A stretch of 64,000 nt of DNA from Candidatus Galligastranaerophilus intestinavium (lineage in GTDB: Bacteria > Cyanobacteriota > Vampirovibrionia > Gastranaerophilales > Gastranaerophilaceae): the NCBI GenBank assembly GCA_018716625.1, contig DVJQ01000049.1, positions 19,100 to 83,099 of the forward strand, given 5' to 3'. Positions 42,581 to 50,885 of the stretch are shown in pieces. The notes under the pieces were generated by a model. It did no database searches. It was not told the DNA's origin and saw nothing but the letters and a program-made list of their open reading frames with translations. The first letter of the stretch is position 1. Each line of letters opens with the position of its first letter. The position numbers were made by a program, and so were the translations under genes.

Positions 42581-42606
42581 CAGCCGCGAAAGCGGCTCTT
42601 CTTTTT
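42581..42606 (+). terminator. Orphan plus-strand terminator upstream of fliA
   Basis: Stem AGCCGC / GCGGCT, loop GAAA, then CTTCTTTTTT on the plus strand. No plus-strand gene ends here, and on the minus strand no T-run follows. A TGtTATATT (42513-42521) is the only promoter-like element upstream, so it may end a short unannotated RNA (about 80 nt). Confidence 0.55.
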
Positions 42607-42643
42607 TAAAATTGGGGCAAGCATAAAGGTTTTTAAAAATAAA

Positions 42644-42895
42644 TTAAATGTTTTGCAATATTTCGTAAAGCCCTGACGCTTCGTTAATTGATACATTGCC
42701 ACTTGGGACTCTTAAAACCCTCACTCTTTTTATTGAGTCTTTAAACTCAATTGTTATTATATCGCCTTCTTTAATGACTTTTGCAGGCTTTGCGGGATTA
42801 TCATTTACAAAAACTCTTGCACTTTCACAAATTGAATTTGCAACAGTTCTTCTTTTTATAAGTCTTGAAACTTTTAGGAACTTATCTAGTCGCAT
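42644..42895 (-). CDS. S4-domain RNA-binding protein (RqcP/Hsp15-like)
   Basis: The 83-aa protein is an S4 domain alone: MRLDKFLKVSRLIKRRTVAN, then VFVNDNPAKPAKVIKEGDII and a basic strand (KRVRVLRVP). RqcP (YlmH/YabO-type) proteins of this size stabilise P-site tRNA on stalled 50S subunits in ribosome rescue; Hsp15 is the proteobacterial counterpart. It starts inside the end of the PfkB gene (10-nt overlap). Confidence 0.88.
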   Translation of the reverse strand: MRLDKFLKVSRLIKRRTVANSICESARVFVNDNPAKPAKVIKEGDIITIEFKDSIKRVRVLRVPSGNVSINEASGLYEILQNI

Positions 42896-43938
42896 TGTAC
42901 TTTTTTAACCTTGTACTCCTTGTGTTCCAAAAGCCTTTTCTCTATTTGCTCAAATGTTGCAAAACCTTCCTGTGCACCAAATTTTTCTATGACAGCAGCT
43001 GCATTTACAGAAGCATATGCAAGAGCTTTTTCAATGTCGTAGCCATATTTGTGAATAGTTGCTACAAGTGTTGAACTGAAGGCATCTCCTGCACCAAGTG
43101 TTGAAACTACTTTTGCGCTGAATTCCGGTGCATGATAAAAGTCTTTGCCGTCATAGCAGTATACACCGTATTTTCCATCGGTAATTACCGCAAGCGAATC
43201 TTGTTTGCAGTGTAATTTCTTGAGCATGGTTATAACATCAGGGTGAATTTCTTTGTCGGAAAATTTTTCATCTTTTGTATCGGGGCGAACTTGAATTTTT
43301 GTCAGCATTGAGGCTTCTTCTTTGTTCATTACAACTATTTTTGCTGTTTTAAGTATGTTATTAAAGTATGCTTCCCCTTTTTTTATAGCGGTACTTCCGG
43401 CATTAATTGCCAAATTTATATTGTTTTTTGCCGCAAAATCGGCAATTTTATCCAATAACTTATTTGTATCTCCTGCAAGGGGTGCCACATAAATCCATTT
43501 TGTATTTTTAAAAACGTCAAAATTTATTTCATCCTCGCTAATTTTAGAATTTGCACCGCGGTGAGCAAGTACTGTCCTGTCCCCTTGAAAACTTACAAGT
43601 ATAATTGAAAAACCGCTGAGATAATCTTTTGAAGTAATAATATTTGATGTATCAACCCCATCGTGCTCCATTTTGCTTTTTATAACCGGGGCAACTTCGT
43701 CATTGCCAAGTTTAACGATGGTTGATGTTTTAAGTCCTAAATTTGCAAAGTTAGCTGCGGTATTTACCCCTCCGCCGCCAATATTTCTTGAAAATCCGTC
43801 TATTTCAACTTTTGCACCATAAGGAAAAGACATAAACTCTGTTTTTTTCTTTAGCGAGTTAACCGAAACAATATTTGCACTGTCACTTTCAACAAAAACG
43901 TCAAGTGTTGCAGAACCTATCGTAATAACGTCATACAT
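42886..43938 (-). CDS. PfkB-family carbohydrate (ribokinase-like) kinase
   Basis: The 350-aa kinase has the PfkB N-terminal motif in SRNIGGGGVNTAANFANLGL (about 55-75), an insertion with Lys/Asp-rich sequence (about 220-235), and the C-terminal ATP/anion-hole motif VVSTLGAGDAFSSTLVATIH with catalytic Asp (about 292). Substrate could be ribose, adenosine, or another sugar or nucleoside; not resolved. GAGGAA precedes the ATG. The S4 gene overlaps its end, so they form an operon. It is divergent from recF, 68 nt apart. Confidence 0.88.
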   Translation of the reverse strand: MYDVITIGSATLDVFVESDSANIVSVNSLKKKTEFMSFPYGAKVEIDGFSRNIGGGGVNTAANFANLGLKTSTIVKLGNDEVAPVIKSKMEHDGVDTSNIITSKDYLSGFSIILVSFQGDRTVLAHRGANSKISEDEINFDVFKNTKWIYVAPLAGDTNKLLDKIADFAAKNNINLAINAGSTAIKKGEAYFNNILKTAKIVVMNKEEASMLTKIQVRPDTKDEKFSDKEIHPDVITMLKKLHCKQDSLAVITDGKYGVYCYDGKDFYHAPEFSAKVVSTLGAGDAFSSTLVATIHKYGYDIEKALAYASVNAAAVIEKFGAQEGFATFEQIEKRLLEHKEYKVKKVQCD

Positions 43939-44006
43939 TGGACAATTCCTCTTTATAAAATATCTTTTCTTTATTATACTATAATAACTTTGTATCGAGT
44001 CTAAAA

Positions 44007-45098
44007 ATGTTTATAAAATCTTTAAAATTAAAAAATTTCAGAAATTATAACCATTTGCAACACAATTTTGCAAAAAGTAAAACTCTCTTTGTGGGTAAAA
44101 ATGCGCAAGGAAAAACTAACCTGCTTGAGGCTGTTTATTACCTTAGCACGCTAAGTTCAAACAGAGTTAAAAAAGATTCCGAACTTATAAAATTCAATGA
44201 ACAAAATTGCAGCATAAGTGCGCAATGTATAAAAAGCGACACTGATGTTTCACTTGAGGTCATTATCAATCCGCCAAAGAATAAAATTTTAAAAGTTAAT
44301 GGGTTAAAGAAAAATAAATCTCAGGATTTTCTAAGAGTTTTAAAAGCTGTGAGTTTTTCTGCTGCAGATTTAATGCTTATGAGAGGTGAGCCTTCAAATC
44401 GACGCAAATGGCTTGATTTGGCTATTTGTCAGGTTTATGGGGCATACTATGATAAACTTGCAAAATATAACAAAATAAGGCTGCAAAAAAGCAACTTTTT
44501 GACTCAAGGTTATAATGATGAAGGTCTTTTGGACGCTTTTAACACTCAAATGTCAATTGCTGCAGCAAATATTGTTTATCTGAGAATCAAATTTTTGGCA
44601 GAGCTTGAAAAAATAGCTTCAATAAAGCATAAAACCGTATCTAACGGCGAAATTTTGTCTTTTTGTTATGAATCTGATATACCCGATGGATTTGGCTTAA
44701 AAGAGCTTTGCGAGTTTATATATGACAAATTATGTAAAATTAAGGATGATGAAATAAGGCGTGCTCAGTGCCTTTTCGGACCGCACAGAGATGATATTTC
44801 TTTTTTTATAAATGATGTTGACGCAAAAAAATACGCCTCTCAAGGTCAACAAAGAACCCTTGTGCTTGCGCTGAAGCTTGCAGAACTTGACATTATAAAA
44901 GAAAAAACAGGCGAGGAACCGGTATTATTGTTGGATGATGTTCTTGCAGAACTTGACAATGTAAGACAAAACTACCTTTTAAGAGCAATTGGCGAAAATA
45001 CCCAAACAATTATCACAAGTGTAGATACGCTTGCATTTGATGAGGAATTTTTATCTGATGTTGATATTGTAAATATTTCTCAGGGGCAAATTGTTTAG
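44007..45098 (+). CDS. recF: DNA replication and repair protein RecF
   Basis: RecF loads RecA at gapped DNA with RecO and RecR. The 363-aa SMC-like ATPase has KLKNFRNYNHL at the start, Walker A VGKNAQGKTNLLEAVYYL, the mid-domain RRKWLDLAICQVYGAYYDKL, signature YASQGQQRTLVLALKLAELD and Walker B VLLLDDVLAELDNVR. It is not next to dnaA, dnaN or gyrB here, unlike the usual order. Start ATG at 44007; a TATAAT lies at 43980-43985 and no Shine-Dalgarno site is visible. Confidence 0.94.
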   Translation: MFIKSLKLKNFRNYNHLQHNFAKSKTLFVGKNAQGKTNLLEAVYYLSTLSSNRVKKDSELIKFNEQNCSISAQCIKSDTDVSLEVIINPPKNKILKVNGLKKNKSQDFLRVLKAVSFSAADLMLMRGEPSNRRKWLDLAICQVYGAYYDKLAKYNKIRLQKSNFLTQGYNDEGLLDAFNTQMSIAAANIVYLRIKFLAELEKIASIKHKTVSNGEILSFCYESDIPDGFGLKELCEFIYDKLCKIKDDEIRRAQCLFGPHRDDISFFINDVDAKKYASQGQQRTLVLALKLAELDIIKEKTGEEPVLLLDDVLAELDNVRQNYLLRAIGENTQTIITSVDTLAFDEEFLSDVDIVNISQGQIV

Positions 45099-45100
45099 AG

Positions 45101-45826
45101 TTATAATTTTGGCACCTTTAGATTTTCCTCTAACTCTATTGGTAATTTTTGCCCTTTCTTGGCTTTGTAGTGCAGTCCCGGAGAAACAATACCGCTTAAA
45201 AGACCTACTCCGCCGCCAACGGAGCCGCCAATTATAACACCTGTTATAACATTTCCGCCCGCCACACCTATTGCAGCACCCAGACCCGTTCCAAAGCCGC
45301 CTATCGAGAGGGTATATGCGACTATTTTTTTAGCCGTATCCCCTGCACCAAGTTGCAGATAATCTTTTTTACCCGTAATTTTTGCTACGATTGGCAAATT
45401 TTTACCGTCAGGGAAAAGAATGTGGGTGAAATTTATGCAAACAATTGCATTTCTTGAAAACCAGCGCGGCTTTTGAATTTTTACTATCTTTGCAATCAGC
45501 GACGAACCTTTTGGGATAATGCAAGTACCTTCAATGGTTGATAACCCCTCCAATAGGTCAAACTGCACAAAATCGCCCTCTTTATAGTATTTTGAGTTAA
45601 AGTTTTGCGAAAATGTAACTTCTATGACATTTTCTTTTTGAACTATGTTTGAAAAGTTTGTTACTTTAACCAAATTAATTTTTGAATATTTGTTATCTTT
45701 TAAATGCTCGACCGTAACTTCGTTGTCACAAGGCGGATTTTCAAAATCCTGCGCAAGGGTAGATGGAGTATTTAGCGCAATTATGAATGCAATTAAGACT
45801 AATGCGCTTAGTATTTTTTTAAACAT
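45101..45826 (-). CDS. Exported protein with glycine-zipper C-terminus
   Basis: The 241-aa protein has a signal peptide (MFKKILSALVLIAFIIALNT ... LAQ), a mature beta-rich middle, and a Gly-rich hydrophobic segment (about 170-215: IGGFGTGLGAAIGVAGGNVI, GGSVGGGVGLLSGI), a glycine-zipper of the kind that inserts in or crosses membranes. I recognise no family. It overlaps the PilZ gene by 8 nt with AAAGGAG before the ATG, so it may be coregulated with it. Confidence 0.7.
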   Translation of the reverse strand: MFKKILSALVLIAFIIALNTPSTLAQDFENPPCDNEVTVEHLKDNKYSKINLVKVTNFSNIVQKENVIEVTFSQNFNSKYYKEGDFVQFDLLEGLSTIEGTCIIPKGSSLIAKIVKIQKPRWFSRNAIVCINFTHILFPDGKNLPIVAKITGKKDYLQLGAGDTAKKIVAYTLSIGGFGTGLGAAIGVAGGNVITGVIIGGSVGGGVGLLSGIVSPGLHYKAKKGQKLPIELEENLKVPKL

Positions 45827-46490
45827 TGTTATCTCCTTTAAAATTTTTGTCGAGCAGTTTTTTTCTTTGTTGGGCTTGAAATTCGAAACATTTTTTTACT
45901 ATAAAATCAACATCCCTCTTGTTTGAGGTTATAAAACTCAGTGATGTTTCATAATATGTTGTTGAATTTATAACTGTTGGTTTAACTTTAATTAATTTAG
46001 CACGGGTTTTTATAATGTTATCAGGGAAAAGAATTGAAAGCTCAATATTTTTGTCGTACTTGGATATATCTTCATCAAGTATAACTCTTATGCCGTTGGC
46101 ACTTAAGTCTTTTGAATCGGTTTTTATGTTTTTTGTGTACGTAGGTGTTTTAAGATTTATAATTGTTTTGACTTTTAAGCCTACTCTTATAAATTCCCTT
46201 CTTTGTATTTTATCAACACTCTGTGGCAGTAAAAGTTCGCATTGTTGATTTTCGCAACTTTCAAGTCTGCATTTAAGCCTAAATACACCGTTTGCAGTGT
46301 AAATGTATAGTTCAAGGGTCTGACCTTTCGGGTAATTAAACTCTGTATATTTATTTGTCGGTTTTGTAAAAAATAAAGACTTGTCGCTTGAGCGTATAAA
46401 ATTGCAAAAAAATCTGACAGTGCAATCTATACTCCTTGCAATAATTTCAACCCTTTTTGCTTCTTTGATGTAATTTAGGTAATCTTTCAT
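45819..46490 (-). CDS. PilZ-domain protein, YcgR-like (c-di-GMP receptor)
   Basis: The 223-aa protein has an N-terminal YcgR-like domain (residues 1-95) and a C-terminal PilZ domain (about 97-205) with the c-di-GMP signature: RREFIRVGL (RxxxR) and DLSANG (DxSxxG) at suitable spacing. In YcgR, c-di-GMP binding lets the protein brake the flagellar motor. With flagella present, a similar role is plausible (inference). TATAAT lies 8 nt before the ATG with no Shine-Dalgarno site. Confidence 0.85.
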   Translation of the reverse strand: MKDYLNYIKEAKRVEIIARSIDCTVRFFCNFIRSSDKSLFFTKPTNKYTEFNYPKGQTLELYIYTANGVFRLKCRLESCENQQCELLLPQSVDKIQRREFIRVGLKVKTIINLKTPTYTKNIKTDSKDLSANGIRVILDEDISKYDKNIELSILFPDNIIKTRAKLIKVKPTVINSTTYYETSLSFITSNKRDVDFIVKKCFEFQAQQRKKLLDKNFKGDNNV

Positions 46491-46498
46491 ATTTTGTA

Positions 46499-46504
46499 AT
46501 TATA
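46499..46504 (-). promoter_or_regulatory. -10 element of a probable leaderless promoter (PilZ gene)
   Basis: Minus-strand TATAAT, 8 nt upstream of the ATG at 46490; the gap contains no purine-rich ribosome site. Confidence 0.45.
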
Positions 46505-46606
46505 GCAGATTACAATTTATTTGAAAACGCATATTTATCAACTTTATTAATATACCCATTCGGGCTATTTACGAAGTTCTTTAAGACTTTTATTATTCTT
46601 ATAGTG

Positions 46607-46667
46607 CATATTCCACTCTCACTCGTAAACTGTTTTGCCCGATAACTTTGGTTATCGGCTTTTTTTA
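46607..46667 (+). ncRNA. Candidate small RNA ending in an orphan terminator
   Basis: Plus-strand stem CCGATAAC / GTTATCGG with loop TTTG, then CTTTTTTT (46639-46667), lies between two minus-strand genes with no plus-strand gene upstream. About 30 nt before it is ATTCCACTCTCACTCG (46610-46625), similar to the C/U stretches of the other two candidates. A TATAGT (46600-46605) could be the -10 and would put the C/U stretch at the RNA 5' end; a -35 is not clear. Confidence 0.4.
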
Positions 46668-46677
46668 TCAATTCGTG

Positions 46678-47004
46678 CTATACAAGCCTAAATCTTCTTT
46701 TGACCAGCATTCTTTTGTCTGCAATAAAATCGTCGGTACTCATAAAAATTTTTGGGAAATTTTTAGAGCACATAAGACTTACCTGTTGTATTAATTGCGT
46801 GCTTGCGCAACATAGAGCGATATTATTTCTGATAATAATTTCAAGGGTCTTTGTATCTTTAAAGCATTCAATGTTTGTACAATCAAGTGCGCAAGTTTTG
46901 TTTTTTGTTTTGCTTATTAGTTTTTGTGCGCAAACGATATCAAAAATTTTAGTTTCAAATTTTAAAAACTTTCTGCCGCTTATTTTTTTTGTAACAAAAT
47001 CCAT
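46678..47004 (-). CDS. STAS-like (anti-sigma antagonist-type) small protein
   Basis: The 108-aa protein has a layout like STAS domains: beta strand FKTKIFDIV-like start, KNKTCALDCTNIECFKDTKT (about 35-54; family: hhLDhspVxFhDSxGL), LEIIIRNNIALCCASTQLIQ, and FPKIFMSTDDFI near the end. The phosphorylatable Ser position is occupied by Thr/Lys (KDTKT). Five Cys in a small cytosolic protein are unusual. It lies between the PilZ gene (downstream) and the divergent degenerate kinase gene, suggesting a partner-switching or signalling role (inference). The opposite-strand frame was judged a shadow. Confidence 0.5.
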   Translation of the reverse strand: MDFVTKKISGRKFLKFETKIFDIVCAQKLISKTKNKTCALDCTNIECFKDTKTLEIIIRNNIALCCASTQLIQQVSLMCSKNFPKIFMSTDDFIADKRMLVKRRFRLV

Positions 47005-47151
47005 TTTGTTGAGTCATCCTTTTGTGTGCACATGATAATTCTAAGTTTTTTTATGTCCGTATTTAATCGTTACTTGGTTTGATATTTTTTATACTTTTGT
47101 TTGATGCGCAATTTGTTTTTTTAATTTTGTTTATGTTAATATTACTGCATA

Positions 47152-48285
47152 ATGGATATACTTGGATTATTTAAAAGACCGCAAAAGGATGATTTGTTCA
47201 ATAAGTTTCCCGATGGCGTATTAATTGTTTCGCTTGAGGGTAAAATTCTTGATGCAAATTCAAAAGCACTTGATATGTTTAAAGTTTCCAAGTCTGAAAT
47301 TGTGGGAGAATTTTTTTCTGTTTATGTTGATGGTGGTTCTAACCTTTTAAATAAAACAGTTCTGCAAAAGTGTGCAATAGTTTCAAAAGTGCGCGTAAAA
47401 GGTGCAGATGAAGATTCTTACTTTGAAATTTCTGCCTCAAGAGATTCTATTGCGCAAAAGGTTTATGTGTGCCTTAGAAACGTTACAAACAGCTACAAAA
47501 TGCAAAACATGGTAAATGGTCAATATGAAATTGCAAAAAATATTATTGACGAAAAAAATAATTATCTTGTAACAATTTCAGGTGAAATTTTATCTTCACT
47601 CGCCACGATTGACGGTTTCTCGCGTGCTTTGTCGGACGGAGTAGGCGGTGTGCTTGTGGATAAACAAATGAAATATGTTAACATTATCAATAAAAACGCC
47701 CAAGATTTAACTTATGACTTAGAAAAACTCTTTACTGTTTTTAGGCTTGAGTCAAATCTTTACCAGTATGATTTTAGAAATTTTGATTTAATAAATCTTT
47801 TAAATGCCATTGTAAAACAATATTCTCCATTTTTTGCAAAGAAAAAAATAATTTTTGAATCTAACTTTGCTGCTGTTTCAACAAGAGCATGCTTTCTTGA
47901 TCAAAGTGTTCTTGAATATCTGATAAAAAGTATTTTGGATGTTTTTATAAAAAATGTTCAAATAGGCAGAGTTACTCTAAGCGCAGGCAATCCTCCGGTT
48001 GCTTTTTTGGAGCAGCATGACTTTGATGCAAAAGTTTCAAAAGATACAAACTCTTATGTACTTTTTGAAATGAAAGCAAGTGAACTGTTTTTTGATGAAG
48101 ATGAGCTGCAGACGCTTTTTGAACCATACTGCACGCTCAATAAAAACAAGCGTCCGCTAAGCACAAAGCTTACTTTTGTATTGGCTAAAAAATTTATTAA
48201 ACATTTTAAGGGTGATATTTGGGTTTATTCAAAACCGGCTTTTGGCACAATGGTTAGTTTTGTTGTACCTTTGGATAGAAAATAA
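47152..48285 (+). CDS. PAS-containing histidine-kinase-like protein, degenerate
   Basis: The 377-aa cytoplasmic protein has a PAS domain (residues 15-118: [20 protein letters not shown]) and a kinase-like dimerisation helix (about 140-185), [20 protein letters not shown], where the phospho-acceptor His of the usual SHELRTPL is missing. The ATPase region keeps the F-box-like [10 protein letters not shown] and the end [20 protein letters not shown], but has no clear N-box Asn and no DxGxG. It is probably a catalytically dead signalling protein. The ABC ATPase gene follows after 11 nt. TAATAT/TATTAC boxes lie 6-9 nt before the ATG, so leaderless expression is possible. Confidence 0.75.
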   Translation: MDILGLFKRPQKDDLFNKFPDGVLIVSLEGKILDANSKALDMFKVSKSEIVGEFFSVYVDGGSNLLNKTVLQKCAIVSKVRVKGADEDSYFEISASRDSIAQKVYVCLRNVTNSYKMQNMVNGQYEIAKNIIDEKNNYLVTISGEILSSLATIDGFSRALSDGVGGVLVDKQMKYVNIINKNAQDLTYDLEKLFTVFRLESNLYQYDFRNFDLINLLNAIVKQYSPFFAKKKIIFESNFAAVSTRACFLDQSVLEYLIKSILDVFIKNVQIGRVTLSAGNPPVAFLEQHDFDAKVSKDTNSYVLFEMKASELFFDEDELQTLFEPYCTLNKNKRPLSTKLTFVLAKKFIKHFKGDIWVYSKPAFGTMVSFVVPLDRK

Positions 48286-48296
48286 GGAGTAATCCT

Positions 48297-49373
48297 GTGG
48301 CAAATGTTGTTTTAAAAAATATTACAAAACGCTTTGGTAAAAAAACGATTCTTGATAATATTTCTCTTAATATTCAAGATAAAGAGTTTAACGTGCTGGT
48401 CGGAGCCTCAGGATGTGGTAAGTCAACGCTGTTAAGGATAATTGCCGGACTTGAAAAGCCCAGCTTTGGGGAAGTTTTTATCGATTCTAAATGTGTTAAC
48501 AATGTTGAGCCAAAAGACAGAGATATTGCAATGGTTTTTCAAAGTTATGCGCTATATCCGCACATGAGTGTATATGAAAATATGGCTTTTGGCTTAAAAG
48601 TTCGAAATGTTGCCGAGTGCGAGATAAAAAGACGCGTTAATAATGCAGCAGAGATTTTAGGTCTTTGTGACTACTTAAAGTCTAAACCAAGGGAGTTATC
48701 AGGCGGACAAAGGCAGAGAGTGGCTCTTGGACGTGCAATTGTGCGCGAACCTAAAGTATTTTTAATGGATGAGCCTCTGAGTAATCTTGATGCAAAATTG
48801 CGTGTTGCTATGCGCTCGGAAATTAAGAGGCTACATAAAAAACTGGATACTACATTTGTCTATGTTACTCATGACCAAACAGAAGCGCTTACTATGGGGC
48901 AAAAAGTTGTAGTGTTGAATAATGGTGTTATACAACAGGTTGATAGTCCTTATAATGTTTATAACAGACCAAAAAACACGTTCGTCGCTTCTTTTATGGG
49001 GTCGTATCCCATGAACCTTTTTCCTGCAACTATTGAAGATGGTATTTTAAATTTTGGCAATATTTTTCTGGATTTAAAAAGTTCTTGCACCGTATATCCT
49101 AAAAATGTAAAAAAAGTCATAGTGGGCGTTAGGATGGAAGATATTCAAGACAGGTCGTATGCGGATTTTTCATTTAATTTAATTAAATTTAAAGCTTTAC
49201 CGCACTTTGAGGAGTCTTTGGGATCGAAAAAAATTGTTTATTTTAATATTGGTAATAACGAAGCAATAGCCTCCACATCAGCAGATTACAGGTTTGGCAA
49301 TACGATTGATTTTTCAATTGACCCTCTAAAACTTAAATTCTTTGATGCGAACACAAAAGAAGCTATTTGTTAA
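48297..49373 (+). CDS. ABC transporter ATPase, MsmK/UgpC (sugar uptake) type
   Basis: The 358-aa ATPase has Walker [15 protein letters not shown]-loop [20 protein letters not shown], signature [15 protein letters not shown], Walker [17 protein letters not shown]-loop [12 protein letters not shown] and a C-terminal regulatory OB-type domain (residues 235-358), as in MalK/UgpC/MsmK. No permease or binding-protein genes are adjacent, so it may energise several sugar importers encoded elsewhere, as shared MsmK does in streptococci. GTG start, AAGGAG directly upstream within the stop of the kinase-like gene. Confidence 0.92.
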   Translation: MANVVLKNITKRFGKKTILDNISLNIQDKEFNVLVGASGCGKSTLLRIIAGLEKPSFGEVFIDSKCVNNVEPKDRDIAMVFQSYALYPHMSVYENMAFGLKVRNVAECEIKRRVNNAAEILGLCDYLKSKPRELSGGQRQRVALGRAIVREPKVFLMDEPLSNLDAKLRVAMRSEIKRLHKKLDTTFVYVTHDQTEALTMGQKVVVLNNGVIQQVDSPYNVYNRPKNTFVASFMGSYPMNLFPATIEDGILNFGNIFLDLKSSCTVYPKNVKKVIVGVRMEDIQDRSYADFSFNLIKFKALPHFEESLGSKKIVYFNIGNNEAIASTSADYRFGNTIDFSIDPLKLKFFDANTKEAIC

Positions 49374-49533
49374 TTTCACTGTTTTCTTCTTTTTCAATCC
49401 AAATGTATGTTTTCTTAAAAGCCCCTCTAAAAGGGTTTGTTGAATAATCATAATCCACAAAAGGATTTCTGGCTTTTTTGTTTATATTATCAACCTTTGA
49501 GTTAATTTCTTTAAAATACTCCGATATTCTCAT
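49363..49533 (-). CDS. Small hypothetical protein (56 aa)
   Basis: The ORF reads [20 protein letters not shown], then an aromatic/Asn-rich middle ([20 protein letters not shown]) and a Lys/Glu tail ending [11 protein letters not shown] at 49533 (a TTG 12 nt earlier is possible), weak ribosome site. Its 3' end overlaps the ABC ATPase by 11 nt. Composition is protein-like; no family is recognised. Confidence 0.45.
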   Translation of the reverse strand: MRISEYFKEINSKVDNINKKARNPFVDYDYSTNPFRGAFKKTYIWIEKEENSEINK

Positions 49534-49708
49534 AATTTTTTCCAACTGTTTTAAAATATTCTTACATAACTATTATCTCATATTGAATTTTAATTTTATC
49601 CCACCCAAGTATACATTGTGCGCTAAGACAAAAGTACTATTCTTTCGGTTGATTCAATATTTTTTTGGTGGTAGTATTTTTGTTGAGGAGAAGCATTTTG
49701 AGGATATT

Positions 49709-50872
49709 ATGAAGAAAAAAATAGGCATTGTATTGCTTGTTATTGTTGCCCTTATCGCATTTCGTTGGATAAACGGTAAATTTGGCGAGTTTATGCGCGC
49801 AAAAATGATGGGTGCGATGATGACTCCCAAAGTTAAACTTTCTCAAGTCGGGGAAATTGAGTATAAAAATGAAATTGAAGCACCCGGGAGAGTTGTTGCA
49901 AAATATTCGGTTGATCTTGTGGCTCGTGTTGACGGATATTTGCTTGAGAAGAAATTTAACGAAGGCGATTACGTCAAAAAGGGCCAGCTGCTTTTTGTGA
50001 TTGAACCTCAGCAATATCTGATAGCCCTCAACAAAGCTCAGGCGGATTTGGCAACTGCAAAAGCTCAAGCTATAAAAGCAAGTAAAGATTTTGCACGTTC
50101 AAAAGAGCTTGTGGCAAAGGATTATATAGCAAAATCAACTTATGACGATACACTTGCACAAAGAGATGTTGCAAATGCAAATGTAAAGGCTGCAACGGCT
50201 GCACTCAACGACGCAAGAAGAAACTACAACTATACAAGAATAACATCACCCATTGACGGCAGGATTGGTATGTTAAACGTTACTCAGGGGAATTATGTAA
50301 GTACCCAAAGCGGTGCACTTGCAAGAGTTGTCAGCACCAACCCTATTTATGTAACATATAACGTTGATTCAAAGCAATTTGCAAATTTAAGGGACAGTGA
50401 AATTATACCGAAAAACAAAGGGGAGCAGCCGATAAGTGTTGAAGTAACTTTGCCTGACGGTACTAAGTATGAACACAAAGGTGTGGAAGATTTTTGGGAT
50501 AACCAAATTTCTCAAACAACAGGTACAATCGCACTTCGTGCAACCTTTGCAAATCCTGACAACAGACTAATCCCCGGGGATTTTGTAAAAGTTAAAGTTT
50601 ATTCAAATAAAATTCAAAAAAAAGTGGTAATACCCCAAGATTATGTGTTGCAAGACTCAACAGGCAGATATGTTTATGTTGTTGACAAAGATTCCGTTGC
50701 AAGAAAAAAATATGTAAAAATTTCAAACGAATACCAAAAATTTTGGGTAGTTACGGACGGGCTAAATGTTGGGGACGAATTTATCAGCGAAGGACTTGTA
50801 AAGGTTATTGCAGATAAGCCGGTCGTTGTTTTAAAGGATGATGAATTAATTAAATTGAAAGATAAAAAGTAA
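49709..50872 (+). CDS. RND efflux periplasmic adaptor (AcrA/MexA family)
   Basis: The 387-aa adaptor has an N-terminal membrane helix ([20 protein letters not shown]), lipoyl half [18 protein letters not shown], a hairpin ([15 protein letters not shown], about 95-150), second lipoyl half [20 protein letters not shown], barrel domain and the [20 protein letters not shown] signature. I use the ATG at 49709 with GAGG 6 nt upstream; longer frames to 49478 lack support. It is first of a three-gene tripartite operon with pump and outer-membrane channel. Confidence 0.94.
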   Translation: MKKKIGIVLLVIVALIAFRWINGKFGEFMRAKMMGAMMTPKVKLSQVGEIEYKNEIEAPGRVVAKYSVDLVARVDGYLLEKKFNEGDYVKKGQLLFVIEPQQYLIALNKAQADLATAKAQAIKASKDFARSKELVAKDYIAKSTYDDTLAQRDVANANVKAATAALNDARRNYNYTRITSPIDGRIGMLNVTQGNYVSTQSGALARVVSTNPIYVTYNVDSKQFANLRDSEIIPKNKGEQPISVEVTLPDGTKYEHKGVEDFWDNQISQTTGTIALRATFANPDNRLIPGDFVKVKVYSNKIQKKVVIPQDYVLQDSTGRYVYVVDKDSVARKKYVKISNEYQKFWVVTDGLNVGDEFISEGLVKVIADKPVVVLKDDELIKLKDKK

Positions 50873-50885
50873 CGGAAATAAAAGC

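Noticed and set aside
46700..47035. Plus-strand ORF of 111 aa (hydrophobic)
   Set aside because: The minus-strand frame has a STAS-like pattern and a ribosome site; the hydrophobic character is what the complement of a Lys/Asn-rich gene produces.
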